Counted from the first letter of the stretch, positions 1 through 9,948 are shown. The stretch is 64,000 nt of DNA from Rhodococcus sp. OK519 (GCF_003051005.1 NZ_QAOW01000006.1:62001-126000), one strand, 5' to 3'. The notes: generated by a model not told the origin, from the letters alone. Numbers and translations are program-made.

Positions 1-1
1 C

Positions 2-667
2 GTCCGGGTCGGTGTCGTCGACGCTCTGATGAATCATCTCCCGGGCTCGCCGGATCCCGGGGCGGTCCCTCGGGCCCTGCGGGACACGTATTCGCTGAAC
101 GCCGAGGCGTGTCTGGAGGCCGCCGTGGAACTCGGGGCACGCACTGTCAACATGGCCCACTTCCTCGGCCGGCCGGACGTCGGTGTCGAGGAGATGGCCG
201 CGGGAGCGCGTGAGGTGGGCGAACTGGTCGGACAGGAAGGGGTGCGGGTCAGCCTCGAGTTCATCCCCGGCACCGGGCTGCCGGACCTGGCAACCACCCT
301 CCAGATCGTCGAGTGTGCGGGGTCCGCCGCCGTCGGCATCATGTTCGATACGTGGCACCACATCCGTTCGGGCGGAACACCGACCGAGTTGTCGTCACTC
401 GGGCCGGGCCGGGTATTCGAGGTCCAGATCAACGACTGGCGCGCGCCCGTCGCGACGGGCGAGTATGTACCGATGACCGGTCGCCTCGCGCCCGGCGAAG
501 GTACCGCCCCCGTCGGGGAGATGGTGCGCCTGCTCCGGACCGCGTCGCCGGACGTCGTGCTGGGTCTCGAAGTCTTCACTTCCGAGCGCGGCGACCCGGA
601 TGGCCGCGTGGCGCGCCTGGCCGCCGTGACCCGCACGTTCCTGGACAGGTGGCAGGACGCAGCCTGA
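2..667 (+). CDS. Sugar phosphate isomerase/epimerase, TIM-barrel (5' partial)
   Basis: This is the C-terminal part of a xylose-isomerase-like TIM-barrel protein (AP endonuclease 2 superfamily), whose members isomerise or epimerise sugars and related polyols in the cytoplasm using a divalent metal. The reading frame is open to the left window edge (in frame from base 2), so the internal ATG at 29 is probably not the start. Visible superfamily landmarks are the acidic ligand in LEFIPG, the metal-site segment FDTWHHIR and the late strand GLEVF. The substrate cannot be told from sequence. A TetR gene follows on the same strand after about 120 bp. The family call is fairly secure; the specific reaction is unknown. 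Confidence 0.75.
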   Translation, partial: VRVGVVDALMNHLPGSPDPGAVPRALRDTYSLNAEACLEAAVELGARTVNMAHFLGRPDVGVEEMAAGAREVGELVGQEGVRVSLEFIPGTGLPDLATTLQIVECAGSAAVGIMFDTWHHIRSGGTPTELSSLGPGRVFEVQINDWRAPVATGEYVPMTGRLAPGEGTAPVGEMVRLLRTASPDVVLGLEVFTSERGDPDGRVARLAAVTRTFLDRWQDAA

Positions 668-786
668 GATACCCGCCGTCCGCACCCCTCGACCACGCAT
701 GTAGCAAATGTTTGATTCAGTCGGTAAAGTTGACGCCGCCAGTACGATCCCACTGGTCGTCAAGCGGTTTCGATTCGGAGGTAGGC

Positions 787-1371
787 ATGGAGTGGTCGGA
801 GCGCCACACCTTGATCATGGAGCAGGCCGCCGGCCTGTTCGCCACGAAGGGCATCGCGGGCACGAAGGTCCGCGACATTGCCGACGGCGTGGGCATCCTC
901 TCCGGCAGCCTGTATCACTACTTCCCGTCCAAGGACGCGATAGCCGAACTGATCGTCACCCGGTATCTCGACGCCCTCGTCGACGAGTACAGGGCTATCC
1001 TCGCATCGTCGAGCGATCCGCGCGGACGTCTCGACGACCTCGTCAAGGCGTCGTTCCGGGTCAGCCAGGCGCATCCGCACGCGTCCGAAATCTACCAGAA
1101 CAACGGCGCGTATCTGCGTAAGATGAAGTCACATAGCAAGATTCGTGACGCTGCTCGCACCACGAAGGACGCCTGGATGGCGGTCATCGAATCGGGTATC
1201 GCGTCGGGTGATTTCCGCTCGGATCTGCCGGCCGAGGTGCTGTACGGCCTCATCCGCGACGCCGTCTGGTTGTCGTTGCGCTGGTTCTCACCCACCCGCG
1301 ACTTCGGGATCGATCAGCTCGCCGACTCCGTCGTGTCGGTGTTCCTGGAGGGCGTCCGAGCCCGGACCTGA
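787..1371 (+). CDS. TetR-family regulator, KstR2-like
   Basis: A 194-residue DNA-binding repressor. The N-terminal helix-turn-helix has the typical TetR pattern (ATKGIAGTKVRDIADGVGI then SLYHYFPSKDA). The C-terminal ligand domain, with its YQNN segment and the late LIRDAVWLSLRWF segment, resembles KstR2, the CoA-thioester-responsive repressor of sterol-ring catabolism in actinobacteria. I chose the ATG at 787 because the longer frame upstream overlaps the isomerase gene and lacks the family N-terminus. The gene converges on a sulfatase gene whose stop lies about 80 bp away. Its ligand and targets are unknown. KstR2 orthology itself is not claimed because no sterol-ring genes are adjacent. Confidence 0.85.
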   Translation: MEWSERHTLIMEQAAGLFATKGIAGTKVRDIADGVGILSGSLYHYFPSKDAIAELIVTRYLDALVDEYRAILASSSDPRGRLDDLVKASFRVSQAHPHASEIYQNNGAYLRKMKSHSKIRDAARTTKDAWMAVIESGIASGDFRSDLPAEVLYGLIRDAVWLSLRWFSPTRDFGIDQLADSVVSVFLEGVRART

Positions 1372-1452
1372 CCGGCTCGCGTCGAGCAGGTCCCGACGGA
1401 CCCCGCGGCCCTCCACCCACCCGGCGAAGCCGAGTGGGTGGAGCTACTCGAA

Positions 1453-3795
1453 TCAGTGGGTGGCGCGGGCGATCCGCGCGAGCTCCTGCTGTTCCTGCGG
1501 CGGACGTGCACCCTCGACGTCGATCCGGACATGGTGGAGCCGGCCGTCGAACGCGAAACCGCCGAGCGAGATCTCGTCCGTGACCGGTGTGCCACGGCTG
1601 ACGCCGATGTCGAGGCACTCGTTGAGGCTGAACTGGAACGGCGAGGTGGCCGCGATCCGCTGCTTGTCCACCGGCACACCGTCGACCAGCAAGGTGAGCG
1701 TGCCCCCGCTCCCCGGCCTGCCTCCGTCGTATGCGAAGTCCGCCGTCACCTCTCGCTCGCCGCGAGCAAGCGGCTGGGGTGACCTGACGTATGTCAGATT
1801 CCGTCCGAACAGGTTGTAGCAGAAGACGGGAAACGAGTCGAGGACGTAGAGCGCGAATCCGCCGAATCGGCCGCCGATACTCGCCAGCACACCGTTCGCG
1901 GGGCTGCCGCCGATCTCGACCTTCGCCGTGATCGTGTACGAGCAGCTGAAGACACGCGGCGCGGCCTTCTCCCCGATCCCGTCCATGTGCGGATAGAGCG
2001 TCAGCCCGGTGCGACTGCGCAGCACGTGCGGGGCCCGCGTGTCCGGGTCGAGGTTGCGGGTGTTCGTCCGATCGTCGAGCGGAAACACCTGGTATCGGCA
2101 GCCCACGAGCAGGAATTTCTCCTGCAGCTCGGCGAGCTTCTCGGGATACTGTGCCGCCAGGTCCCGCGACTGGGACCAGTCGATCGAGGTGTCGTACAAC
2201 TCCCAGACGTCGTCCGCGTAGTCCGGCGGCGGCGCCATCAACTCCCACGGCCTGCGGTGCACCGCCACCGCGGTCCAGCCACGGTCGTAGATGCCGCGGT
2301 TGCCGAAGATCTCGAAGTACTGGGTCACGTGTTGGTCCGCAGCGGCGGCGTCGTCGAACGAGTAATTCATCGCGACCCCTTCGATCGGCTGTTGCGACAC
2401 ACCGTCCACGGTCGTCGGGCTGGGCACACCGACCGCCGCAAGGATGGTCGGAGTGATATCGACGCAGTGGTGCCACTGGTTGCGCACCTCACCCCGCGCC
2501 TCGATCCCGTCGGGCCAGTGGATCACCAGACCGTTCCGGGTGCCGCCGTAGTGTGACGCGACCTGCTTGGCCCACTGGTACGGGGTGTCCATGGCGACCG
2601 CCCACCCGGCCGGGTAGTGCGCGTAGCTGTTCTCGGTGCCGATCTCGTCGAGCCGCTCGAACATCTCCTCCGGCGTCTGCGGTGCGCCACAGAGCGTCGC
2701 GAGATAGTTGAACGATCCGTCGAGGCCGCCCTCGGTCGAGGCGCCGTTGTCACCGACCATGTAGATGATCAGCGTGTTGTCCAGCATGCCGCGGTTCTCG
2801 AGGTAGCCGACCATCCGTCCGACCTGGTCGTCGGTGTGTTCGAGGAAGGCCGCATACGTCTCCATCAAACGTGCCGAAACCGCCTTCTGGACGTCGGACA
2901 GCGTGTCCCAGTGCGGAACACCGGGGGTCCACGGCGCCAGCGCGGTGTCCTCCGCGACCACACCGAGCTCCTTCTGCCGAGCCAGCGTGATCTCGCGTTG
3001 CGCGTCCCAACCGTGGTCGAACTCGCCGCGGTACCGGCCCTGGTACGAGTCCGGAATCTGCAGCGGGGCGTGGACGGCACCGAACGGCAGATAACAGAAC
3101 CAGGGCTTGTCCGGATCCATAGCATCCACGCCCTCGATCCACCGGATCGCCTGGTCGACGAGGTCTTCGGAGAGGTGATAGCCCTCTGCCGCCGTCCGAG
3201 GCGGGTCCACCATCGTGAAACCGTCGTGGAGTACCGGCGCGAACTGGTCTGCCTCGGCCCCCAGGAACCCGTAGAACCTGTCGAAACCCTCGCGCAGCGG
3301 CCAGTGATCGAACGGGCCGGCCGCCGTGGTCTCCCAGGGCGGCGTCTGGTGCATCTTCCCGAATGCTGCTGTCGCGTAACCATTACCCTGCAGCACCCTC
3401 GCGACGGTGGCGGCGCTCGCCGGCCGCATACCGTTGTATCCCGGTGAGGACGTCGAGACCTCGGCGATGTTCCCCATCCCGACACTGTGGTGGTTTCGCC
3501 CCGTGAGAGTGGCGGCCCGCGTCGGCGAGCACAGCGCGGTCGTGTGGAACCTGCTGTACTTCAACCCCTCCGACGCCAGGCGATCTGCCGTTGGGGTCCG
3601 GCACGGGCCACCGAACGTGGAGGAGGCACCGAAGCCGACGTCGTCGAGCATCACCAGGAGGACGTTCGGGGCGCCTACCGGGGGACGCACCGGCTCGACC
3701 TGACGGAACTTCTCCGTCTGATCCTGGATGTGGACGGCCGGGGCGGGGTGCACCATCTCGGGAACGATGGGTATCGCGAAACGGTTGAGAGTCAT
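1453..3795 (-). CDS. Arylsulfatase (formylglycine type I sulfatase)
   Basis: A 780-residue sulfatase that hydrolyses sulfate esters. The formylglycine signature is intact: Cys89 in LCSPTRAATLTGR would be converted to formylglycine by FGE, which is not in this window. Metal ligands are visible as Asp51-Asp52 (LVMLDDVGFG) and in the later GDNGAST segment. The C-terminal 200 or so residues form a second beta-rich domain, as in large mycobacterial AtsA/AtsD-type enzymes. No signal peptide is evident, so it is probably cytoplasmic. It shares an organisation with the second sulfatase at 7285-9522 and sits just downstream of the dioxygenase gene on the same strand (about 50 bp gap), suggesting a sulfur-scavenging operon. 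The natural ester substrate is unknown. Confidence 0.93.
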   Translation of the reverse strand: MTLNRFAIPIVPEMVHPAPAVHIQDQTEKFRQVEPVRPPVGAPNVLLVMLDDVGFGASSTFGGPCRTPTADRLASEGLKYSRFHTTALCSPTRAATLTGRNHHSVGMGNIAEVSTSSPGYNGMRPASAATVARVLQGNGYATAAFGKMHQTPPWETTAAGPFDHWPLREGFDRFYGFLGAEADQFAPVLHDGFTMVDPPRTAAEGYHLSEDLVDQAIRWIEGVDAMDPDKPWFCYLPFGAVHAPLQIPDSYQGRYRGEFDHGWDAQREITLARQKELGVVAEDTALAPWTPGVPHWDTLSDVQKAVSARLMETYAAFLEHTDDQVGRMVGYLENRGMLDNTLIIYMVGDNGASTEGGLDGSFNYLATLCGAPQTPEEMFERLDEIGTENSYAHYPAGWAVAMDTPYQWAKQVASHYGGTRNGLVIHWPDGIEARGEVRNQWHHCVDITPTILAAVGVPSPTTVDGVSQQPIEGVAMNYSFDDAAAADQHVTQYFEIFGNRGIYDRGWTAVAVHRRPWELMAPPPDYADDVWELYDTSIDWSQSRDLAAQYPEKLAELQEKFLLVGCRYQVFPLDDRTNTRNLDPDTRAPHVLRSRTGLTLYPHMDGIGEKAAPRVFSCSYTITAKVEIGGSPANGVLASIGGRFGGFALYVLDSFPVFCYNLFGRNLTYVRSPQPLARGEREVTADFAYDGGRPGSGGTLTLLVDGVPVDKQRIAATSPFQFSLNECLDIGVSRGTPVTDEISLGGFAFDGRLHHVRIDVEGARPPQEQQELARIARATH

Positions 3796-3846
3796 ACGGA
3801 AAGCCTTTCAGGGGAGATCACTGCTCGACCCGGACCGGACAGCCGG

Positions 3847-4662
3847 TCACACCGGCACGTCACCGTCGATCACGACCCGATGCATCCGGCGTCGCTGCGC
3901 GTAGTCCGCTACCGCATAATGCTGCGTACATCTGTTGTCCCACAAAGCGATCGATCCAGGTTCCCAACGGAAGCGAACCTGGAAGTCCGGGGATCCGACG
4001 TGCTCGGTCAGCATCGGCAGAAGTGCGCTGTTCTCGCGTTCGGTGAGGCCCTCGAGGCGAGTCGTGAAGATTTTGTTGACGAAAAGCGCCTTGCGACCCG
4101 TGACCGGATGCGTTCGAACGACCGGATGTACCGAGGGTTCGAACTCAGTGTTCGCCGCATTCCTCGCGTGCGACGCCGAATTGGACGAATCATGAACTGC
4201 GGTCATCCCGTCGAGCAGACGCTGCATCCGTGACGAAAGTGCGTCGTAGGCCGCATACATCGACGCCCACAGCGTGTCTCCGCCGATGTCGGGCAGTATC
4301 ACCGCCCGTAACAGTGACCCCAGCGGTGGGCGGTGCAGGAACGTCGCGTCCGAGTGCCAGATGTCCGAGTTCGCGGTCTTGGGCCTGGAGGGGTCGATGT
4401 CGATTGCATGCACCTCGGGAACGTCCTCCGACACCGGTTGCAGGAAGGCGAACCGTTGCAGAGGACCGAAGTGTGCTGCGAAGTCTCGTTGCGCGACATC
4501 GTCGATGTGCTGATCGCGGAAGAACAGCACCTGGTGTTCGTGGAAGTGGTCCCGGACCTCCTTCACCACGGCGGGTTCCAGTGGGCGGGACAGGTCGACA
4601 CCGGTGACCTCCGCCCCGAGGGCGTGGGTCAGGGGTCGTGCCTTCAGTGCAGATCGGGGCAT
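3847..4662 (-). CDS. TauD/AtsK-like 2-oxoglutarate-dependent dioxygenase
   Basis: A 271-residue Fe(II)/2-oxoglutarate dioxygenase of the TauD family. These enzymes oxidise the carbon bearing a sulfonate or sulfate so that sulfite or sulfate is released. The iron triad is visible as His103-x-Asp105 (WHSDATF) and the distal His near 248 (CTQHYAVADY), followed by the arginine cluster (257-262) that binds 2-oxoglutarate. The ATG at 4662 is preferred; a GTG lies immediately upstream. It is transcribed towards the sulfatase gene and divergent from a TetR gene, with a perfect dyad between them. Alkylsulfatase activity (AtsK-like) is more likely than taurine use given the two sulfatases, but that is inference. 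Confidence 0.9.
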   Translation of the reverse strand: MPRSALKARPLTHALGAEVTGVDLSRPLEPAVVKEVRDHFHEHQVLFFRDQHIDDVAQRDFAAHFGPLQRFAFLQPVSEDVPEVHAIDIDPSRPKTANSDIWHSDATFLHRPPLGSLLRAVILPDIGGDTLWASMYAAYDALSSRMQRLLDGMTAVHDSSNSASHARNAANTEFEPSVHPVVRTHPVTGRKALFVNKIFTTRLEGLTERENSALLPMLTEHVGSPDFQVRFRWEPGSIALWDNRCTQHYAVADYAQRRRMHRVVIDGDVPV

Positions 4663-4676
4663 CACACACTCTCTTC

Positions 4677-4693
4677 TAAGACGAAGCGTCTTA
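4677..4693. promoter_or_regulatory. Perfect dyad, probable TetR operator
   Basis: TAAGACG-AAG-CGTCTTA is a perfect 7-bp inverted repeat lying between the divergent dioxygenase and TetR genes. It is 15 bp from the dioxygenase start, where it would block its transcription or overlap its promoter. Autoregulation and control of the dioxygenase-sulfatase unit by the adjacent TetR is inferred from position. Confidence 0.6.
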
Positions 4694-4749
4694 ACGGAGG
4701 CTAGGTGCTGCGCCTGTCCCCGTCAAGGCTCGAGACGCACTCGGGCACA

Positions 4750-5370
4750 ATGACTCACATGACCGAGGATGTCCGCACGAAGATCCTGCTCGCCGCAGAA
4801 CGCCTGTTCGCCGAACGCGGGGTCGAGCACGTGTCTATGCGCCAGATCGGCGAACGCGCCGGACAGCGCAACAATTCGGCCGTCCAATACCACTTCGGCG
4901 ACAAGAGCGGACTCATCCAAGCCCTCTACGATCTGCGGCTACTCCCGCTCAACGCGGCACGCCACCGCATGATCGCGGAACTCGACGTACCCGACTCCCG
5001 GGAGCTGGCAGGCGCGTACGTTCTCCCACTGGCCACCACCGTTGTCGCTGCCAACGGATCATCCTGTTACGCACGATTTCTCGATAGGTACCTGGGCCGT
5101 GGACGCGACTTCGAGCCGTTCGACGACCGGCACGGCAGCGGCTCACGCGAGGTGGTCAGGCAGATGTCGGAACTCATGGACGGGATCGGCCCCGGGGTCC
5201 GCGAAGAGCGACTCAGAATGGTCCAGGTACTCACGATTCGCACACTGGCCGACCTCGAGTACCGGTTGGACAACCGGCAGATCGATTCCACTGCAGCCGA
5301 TCTGACCGTTTCCGCTCTGGTCGAGGCCGTTTCCGTCCTACTCGAGGCGCCCACCGACGTGCGTGGCTGA
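4750..5370 (+). CDS. TetR-family transcriptional regulator
   Basis: A regulator of about 206 residues with a standard N-terminal TetR helix-turn-helix (ILLAAERLFAERG, then SAVQYHFGDKSGL). The frame opens at a GTG at 4705 but that codon lies close to the upstream dyad and gives an atypical N-terminus. ATG 4750 (or 4759) places the helix-turn-helix where the family has it. The C-terminal domain is helical and unassigned. It is divergent from the dioxygenase gene and upstream of the MFS transporter gene, so it is the likely local repressor of both arms of the cluster. The ligand is unknown. Confidence 0.85.
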   Translation: MTHMTEDVRTKILLAAERLFAERGVEHVSMRQIGERAGQRNNSAVQYHFGDKSGLIQALYDLRLLPLNAARHRMIAELDVPDSRELAGAYVLPLATTVVAANGSSCYARFLDRYLGRGRDFEPFDDRHGSGSREVVRQMSELMDGIGPGVREERLRMVQVLTIRTLADLEYRLDNRQIDSTAADLTVSALVEAVSVLLEAPTDVRG

Positions 5371-5485
5371 TCGGCATTCCGAGCCGGACACGACGAAACC
5401 TCCCGCTGAGTGGGTCACTGCCCGCAAACCCTTCCCTGCGCAACACCGGCTTGCTACTGTCCACCGCATTGGTCGGTCCAACGTT

Positions 5486-5500
5486 CGTTCGACTCGAACG
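5486..5500. promoter_or_regulatory. Dyad upstream of MFS gene
   Basis: CGTTCG-ACT-CGAACG, a perfect 6-bp inverted repeat in the 265-bp gap before the transporter gene. It does not match the TAAGACG dyad of the neighbouring TetR, so if it is an operator it serves another regulator. Position is the only support. Confidence 0.3.
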
Positions 5501-5635
5501 GGTGCCCGACGCAGAACAGATAGTTCTGTCCCTCAATGCTTTCGGTAGTTCACGGTCCGCGGTTCGTCGCAGAAACGTCGCCCCCGGTCCCCCACCGAGC
5601 TGGATCTCCTCCACACAGATTGGAGTTGTTCGGCC

Positions 5636-7135
5636 ATGGCCGAGTTCACGCATCCCTCCCCCAACCAGAAGTCCTCGGATACCGAATCCCGTTCCAAAGG
5701 ACAATCGATCCTGATCATCGTGCTTATCGCGCTGATGACCGAGATCGTCGCCTTCGAGTTCACACTCGTGGCTCCGGGACTCACCGACATGGCACTCGCC
5801 TTCGAGACGAACCGCATCACACTGGTGATGACCATCCCGCTGCTGGTCGGTGGCGTGGTCGTTCCCATCATCGGCAAGCTCGCCGACGTGTACGGCAAGA
5901 AGAAGGTTCTGTTGTCCGCCGGAACCACGTTCCTGGTGGGCACGGTCCTGTGCGCAACGGCCACTGCCTACCCACTGTTCCTCGCCGGCCGCGGGCTGCA
6001 GGCCTGCGGCCTCGCCTCCTCCGTCGTTTGCTACGGATTGATCCGTGACCTCATTCCGTCCCGATGGGTCCCGCTCGGCGTCGGTGGCGTCGGCGTGGGT
6101 ATCGGTGCATCGGCACTCATCGGCCCCCTTCTCGGCGGATGGCTCATCGAGACCTTCGGTTTCCGCAGCGCCTTCTGGTTCCTGTTCGTGTACTCGGCGA
6201 TCGTCCTCGTCGCGATCGCGATCCTCGTCCCCGAGACCACCGTCCGGCTCGCCCACCGGATCGACTACGTCGGCGCGGCCCTGCTCGGCCTGGGTGCGAG
6301 TGCCCTCATCCTGGGCGCCAACAACGAGGACGTGCGCGGTGTGGCGATCCTCGTCGGTGTGATCCTGCTCGTCGTCTTCTTCCTCGCCGAACGCCGGATC
6401 GCGCAACCGCTGATCTCCATCTCGCTCCTGGGCCGCCCCGGCGTGTGGATGACCCTGCTGATCGCCGCCGCGTACGGCGTCGTCAACGGGGCGAACGGTG
6501 CACTTCTGCCCCAGATGCTGCGGGCGCCGTCCATTCCCGGCAACGACGAGTCCGGGCTGGGCCTGTCCGCCATCGGATACGCCCTCCACTACGGCCTGCC
6601 CAGTGGTCTGGCATCCGCCGCCTGCGGTCTGCTCGCGGGTTGGGTCTCACGCAAGCACTCGCCTCGGCTCGCGATGCTGGTCGGCATGATCGGTGCCTTC
6701 CTCGGTTCCCTCCTGATCGGCTTCGGCACGGTCACCGGCCTCGGAACGACCATCCTGCTCGCTGTCTTCATGGGTATCGCCGGCGGCTGCTTCTACTCGG
6801 CCTCCCAGAACCTGCTCATCGAAGCGGTGCCTGCCGACACCCAGGCGGTCACCGGCTCGATGAAATTCACCTCGGAGCAGGTCTCCGGTGCACTTTCCAG
6901 CGCCTTCCTCGGAGCGCTCGTCGGCAGCTACGTGCTGGTGGTCAATCCGAATACCGGCCAACCCATCCCGTCGATGCAGGGCTACCACTACGCCTATCTG
7001 ATCTGTGCTGCCGCCGCCGTCGTCGCCGCCCTCGTGACACTCGCCATGCGGCACGGACGCACCCCGGCCACCGGTGGTGTCGCGTCCGGACAGAGTCTCG
7101 CCCGATCCGATTCGCCGGCACTACCTGTGCCCTGA
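5636..7135 (+). CDS. MFS transporter, DHA2-like, about 14 membrane segments
   Basis: A 499-residue inner-membrane transporter of the major facilitator superfamily. After a polar N-terminus of about 22 residues, hydrophobic segments run to residue 470. The conserved loop 2-3 motif is visible as GKLADVYGKKK, and GPLLGGWLIE fits the antiporter motif C region. Number of segments and the extra central pair suggest the 14-TM DHA2 (drug:H+ antiporter) branch. Lying between the TetR and second sulfatase genes, it could move sulfate esters or their alcohol products, but a drug exporter is equally compatible. A hairpin follows the stop before the next gene. Confidence 0.9.
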   Translation: MAEFTHPSPNQKSSDTESRSKGQSILIIVLIALMTEIVAFEFTLVAPGLTDMALAFETNRITLVMTIPLLVGGVVVPIIGKLADVYGKKKVLLSAGTTFLVGTVLCATATAYPLFLAGRGLQACGLASSVVCYGLIRDLIPSRWVPLGVGGVGVGIGASALIGPLLGGWLIETFGFRSAFWFLFVYSAIVLVAIAILVPETTVRLAHRIDYVGAALLGLGASALILGANNEDVRGVAILVGVILLVVFFLAERRIAQPLISISLLGRPGVWMTLLIAAAYGVVNGANGALLPQMLRAPSIPGNDESGLGLSAIGYALHYGLPSGLASAACGLLAGWVSRKHSPRLAMLVGMIGAFLGSLLIGFGTVTGLGTTILLAVFMGIAGGCFYSASQNLLIEAVPADTQAVTGSMKFTSEQVSGALSSAFLGALVGSYVLVVNPNTGQPIPSMQGYHYAYLICAAAAVVAALVTLAMRHGRTPATGGVASGQSLARSDSPALPVP

Positions 7136-7188
7136 CTCGCGCTCCACGACCGAGACGCCCCGGAATCCGGTAGAGACGTCGAGAAAGT

Positions 7189-7239
7189 TGTTGCGGTGCA
7201 ACAGTGGAGTCCGTCGAATTCTTGCTCGGCGGACTCCAC
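7189..7239. terminator. Two hairpins between MFS and sulfatase genes
   Basis: TGTTGC-GGT-GCAACA at 7189-7203 is followed by a 10-bp perfect stem (GTGGAGTCCG at 7204-7213, CGGACTCCAC at 7230-7239). The second could end MFS transcription or attenuate the sulfatase gene; the first could be an operator. No U-tract follows. Confidence 0.4.
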
Positions 7240-7284
7240 CGGCGGCAGTGACGCCCCCGTGAACCGGCCCGAGAGGAAACCGAG

Positions 7285-9522
7285 ATGACAGAGTTGAGAG
7301 CGCCGAGATGCCCTGCCGCACCGAACGTGCTCGTGGTTCTCGTCGACGACATGGGGTTCGGCGCGTCCTCCGCCTTCGGCGGGCCGATCGACATGCCCAC
7401 AGCCGAACGATTGGCCGCCGGCGGATTGCGGTTCAACCGATTCCACACGACCGCCCTGTGCTCACCGACGCGGGCATCACTGCTGACCGGACGTAACCCC
7501 CATGCGGTGGGATTCGGCACGGTTACCAATTTCGTCAGCTCCGACCCCGGATACAACTGTATCCGCCCGGACAGCGCCGCGACCGTCGCAACGATCCTGA
7601 AGGACAACGGGTACAACACCGCCGCGTTCGGGAAGTGGCATCAGACTCCCGGCGGGGAGACCGGGCCTGCCGGACCGTTCGATCGCTGGCCGACGGGCGA
7701 GGGCTTCGAACGCTTCTACGGATTCCTCGGCGGTTCCACGGACCAGTACCACCCGGCCCTGTACGACGGGGTGACCCCGATCGACTGCCCGAGCACTCCC
7801 GAGGAGGGTTACCACCTCTCCGAGGACCTCGCCGACAGGGTGATCGACTGGATGACCTGCCAGCAGTCGGTGGCGCCGGGCAAGCCGTTCTTCGCGTATC
7901 TGGCGCTCGGGGCCACCCACTCCCCGCTGCAGGTCCCGAAACAGTGGCGCGACAAGTATTCCGGGCTGTTCGCCCACGGGTGGAACCGGCAACGCGACAT
8001 CACGCTGGCCCGACAGAAGGAACTCGGGGTGGTCCCGGAGGACGGCGAGATGACGGCGTGGCTCGACCTCGTGCCCGAATGGGACACGCTGAGCGAGGAA
8101 GACCGCCGCGCAGCGGAGCTGCTGATGGAGCTGTATGCGGGCTTCGCCGAACACACCGATGCCCAGGTGGGCCGGGTCGTCGACGCGTTGGAGCGCCTGG
8201 AACTGCTCGACGACACCCTGATCTTCTACATCCTCGGTGACAACGGTGCGTCGGCCGAGGGCGGTGTGCAGGGCACCGCCAACGAGGGCATCCTGTTCAA
8301 CGGGTTGCGCGACAGTTCCGTCCGCATCGTCGAGCTGGCGGACGAATTAGGTTCCCCCACAACGGCTCCTCAGTATCCCTTCGGATGGGCACTGGCCATG
8401 GACACGCCGTACCAATGGGTCAAACAGGTGGCGTCGCACTATGGCGGTACCCGAAACCCGCTGATCGTGCACTGGCCGGACGGGGTCGCGGCGAAAGGCG
8501 GGATCCGCCCACAATGGCACTTCGTGTCCGACATCGCGCCGACGATTCTCGAGGCCGCGGGTATTCCGGCACCCGAGGTGGTGGGTGGCGTGGAACAACA
8601 ACCGCTGGACGGTGTCTCGATGCTCTACAGTTTCGACGACGCGGTCGCGAACGACCGCCGCACAACCCAGTACTTCGAGGTGTTCGGTAACCGCGGCATC
8701 TATCACGAGGGGTGGGTCGCGTGCACCGCGCATCGCGTCCCCATGCAGGCGGCGTCGGCGGATATGCCGTTCGAGGACGACGTCTGGGAGCTCTACGACA
8801 CCAACGTCGACTGGACCGAAGCGCGGGACATGGCAGAGGAACTCCCCGGCAAACTGGCCGAGTTGCAGCGGCTCTTCGAGCTCGAGGCGGTGGGCAACCA
8901 GGTGCTGCTGGACAACGGTCGGATGCAGCGCATGCGTGAGGGCGTTCCCGCCCGTGACCCGGCGCGGGTGGTGACCTATCCGGGCACGATGCCGCCGCTC
9001 CTGCCGGACGCCGCGGTGAAGGTGCTCAACCGGTCCCACACGATCACCGTGCAGGTGACGCTCGACGCCGCGGGCAGCAGCGGGGCGCTGGTGGCCCAGG
9101 GCGCGCGGGCCGACGGCGGTTGGTCTCTCCACCTGCACGAGGGCCGGCTCGCTTACTGCCACAACGTGGCAGACCTGCATTCGTGGCACGTCCGCAGTGA
9201 TGCGGTGCTGGCGGCCGGCACGCACGCGATCCGCCTGGAGTCGATCTACGACGGCGGTGGGATGGGCAAGGGGGCGGTGCTCCGCCTGTTCGTGGACGGC
9301 GAACCGGTCGGCCACGGACGAATCGAGAACTCGACCGCGTTCTACATCGGCGGCACGGGCCTACTGACCATCGGGCGCAGCCACGGTGTGCCGGTGACAA
9401 CGGAGTACACACGGGACAGCCGGATCTCAGGCACGGTGCATTCGGTCCGTTTCGAGCTTGCCATCGAGGGGTCGCCGGCGGGGGACGTCGACCTGGCGCG
9501 GGTGGCGCTGGCGACGCAGTGA
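7285..9522 (+). CDS. Arylsulfatase (formylglycine type I sulfatase)
   Basis: A 745-residue sulfatase, a diverged paralogue of the one at 1453-3795. The formylglycine precursor Cys59 lies in [13 protein letters not shown], and metal ligands are visible as Asp21-Asp22 (LVDDMGFG) and in [12 protein letters not shown]. As in the paralogue, a C-terminal beta-rich domain (from about residue 570, with RSHTITVQV) follows the catalytic domain. GAGAGGAAA lies at a good distance before the ATG. No signal peptide is seen. Having two similar enzymes in one cluster suggests different ester specificities; the substrates are unknown. Confidence 0.93.
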   Translation: MTELRAPRCPAAPNVLVVLVDDMGFGASSAFGGPIDMPTAERLAAGGLRFNRFHTTALCSPTRASLLTGRNPHAVGFGTVTNFVSSDPGYNCIRPDSAATVATILKDNGYNTAAFGKWHQTPGGETGPAGPFDRWPTGEGFERFYGFLGGSTDQYHPALYDGVTPIDCPSTPEEGYHLSEDLADRVIDWMTCQQSVAPGKPFFAYLALGATHSPLQVPKQWRDKYSGLFAHGWNRQRDITLARQKELGVVPEDGEMTAWLDLVPEWDTLSEEDRRAAELLMELYAGFAEHTDAQVGRVVDALERLELLDDTLIFYILGDNGASAEGGVQGTANEGILFNGLRDSSVRIVELADELGSPTTAPQYPFGWALAMDTPYQWVKQVASHYGGTRNPLIVHWPDGVAAKGGIRPQWHFVSDIAPTILEAAGIPAPEVVGGVEQQPLDGVSMLYSFDDAVANDRRTTQYFEVFGNRGIYHEGWVACTAHRVPMQAASADMPFEDDVWELYDTNVDWTEARDMAEELPGKLAELQRLFELEAVGNQVLLDNGRMQRMREGVPARDPARVVTYPGTMPPLLPDAAVKVLNRSHTITVQVTLDAAGSSGALVAQGARADGGWSLHLHEGRLAYCHNVADLHSWHVRSDAVLAAGTHAIRLESIYDGGGMGKGAVLRLFVDGEPVGHGRIENSTAFYIGGTGLLTIGRSHGVPVTTEYTRDSRISGTVHSVRFELAIEGSPAGDVDLARVALATQ

Positions 9523-9567
9523 CCGGGGGCCGGTCGCACCCGGTTCCACCGGTTCTACGCTGGACCC

Positions 9568-9948
9568 ATGTCGGCACCTTCGCGCCCCACGTTCGGGCAA
9601 TACGTGGGCTACCAGTTCGGTCGGACACTGCCGGACTCACTGCAGGACTGGGTCCGCAAGGACCTCGTCGGCCCCGGAGCGTCCGCGCGGTACCTGATCC
9701 GGTTCACGGTGCCGGTGCTGCCGGTTCTCGCGCTCTTCCTGCTCATTCCCGGTCCGATCTGGATTCCGCTGGCGATGATGGCGCTGCTCTTCATCCCCCT
9801 CGTGTACTTCGCGATCGCGTTGATGCAGGTGTACCGCCGGCATCGCCTGCAGAGCCACGGACTCGATCCCGAGCTGGTGGCCGAGAAGGCGCAGCGGCGC
9901 GCCGACCACGTTCGCGACGACTACGAGCGGCGGCACGGACGCGGTTGA
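9568..9948 (+). CDS. DUF5313-like small membrane protein
   Basis: A 126-residue protein with two adjacent hydrophobic segments (about residues 48-65 and 68-90: [16 protein letters not shown], then [14 protein letters not shown]) flanked by a basic N-terminal domain and a charged C-terminal tail. It resembles the actinobacterial DUF5313 family, which has no assigned function. It is 45 bp downstream of the sulfatase gene but may be an independent housekeeping gene because its homologues occur outside sulfatase clusters, as far as I know. Confidence 0.7.
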   Translation: MSAPSRPTFGQYVGYQFGRTLPDSLQDWVRKDLVGPGASARYLIRFTVPVLPVLALFLLIPGPIWIPLAMMALLFIPLVYFAIALMQVYRRHRLQSHGLDPELVAEKAQRRADHVRDDYERRHGRG

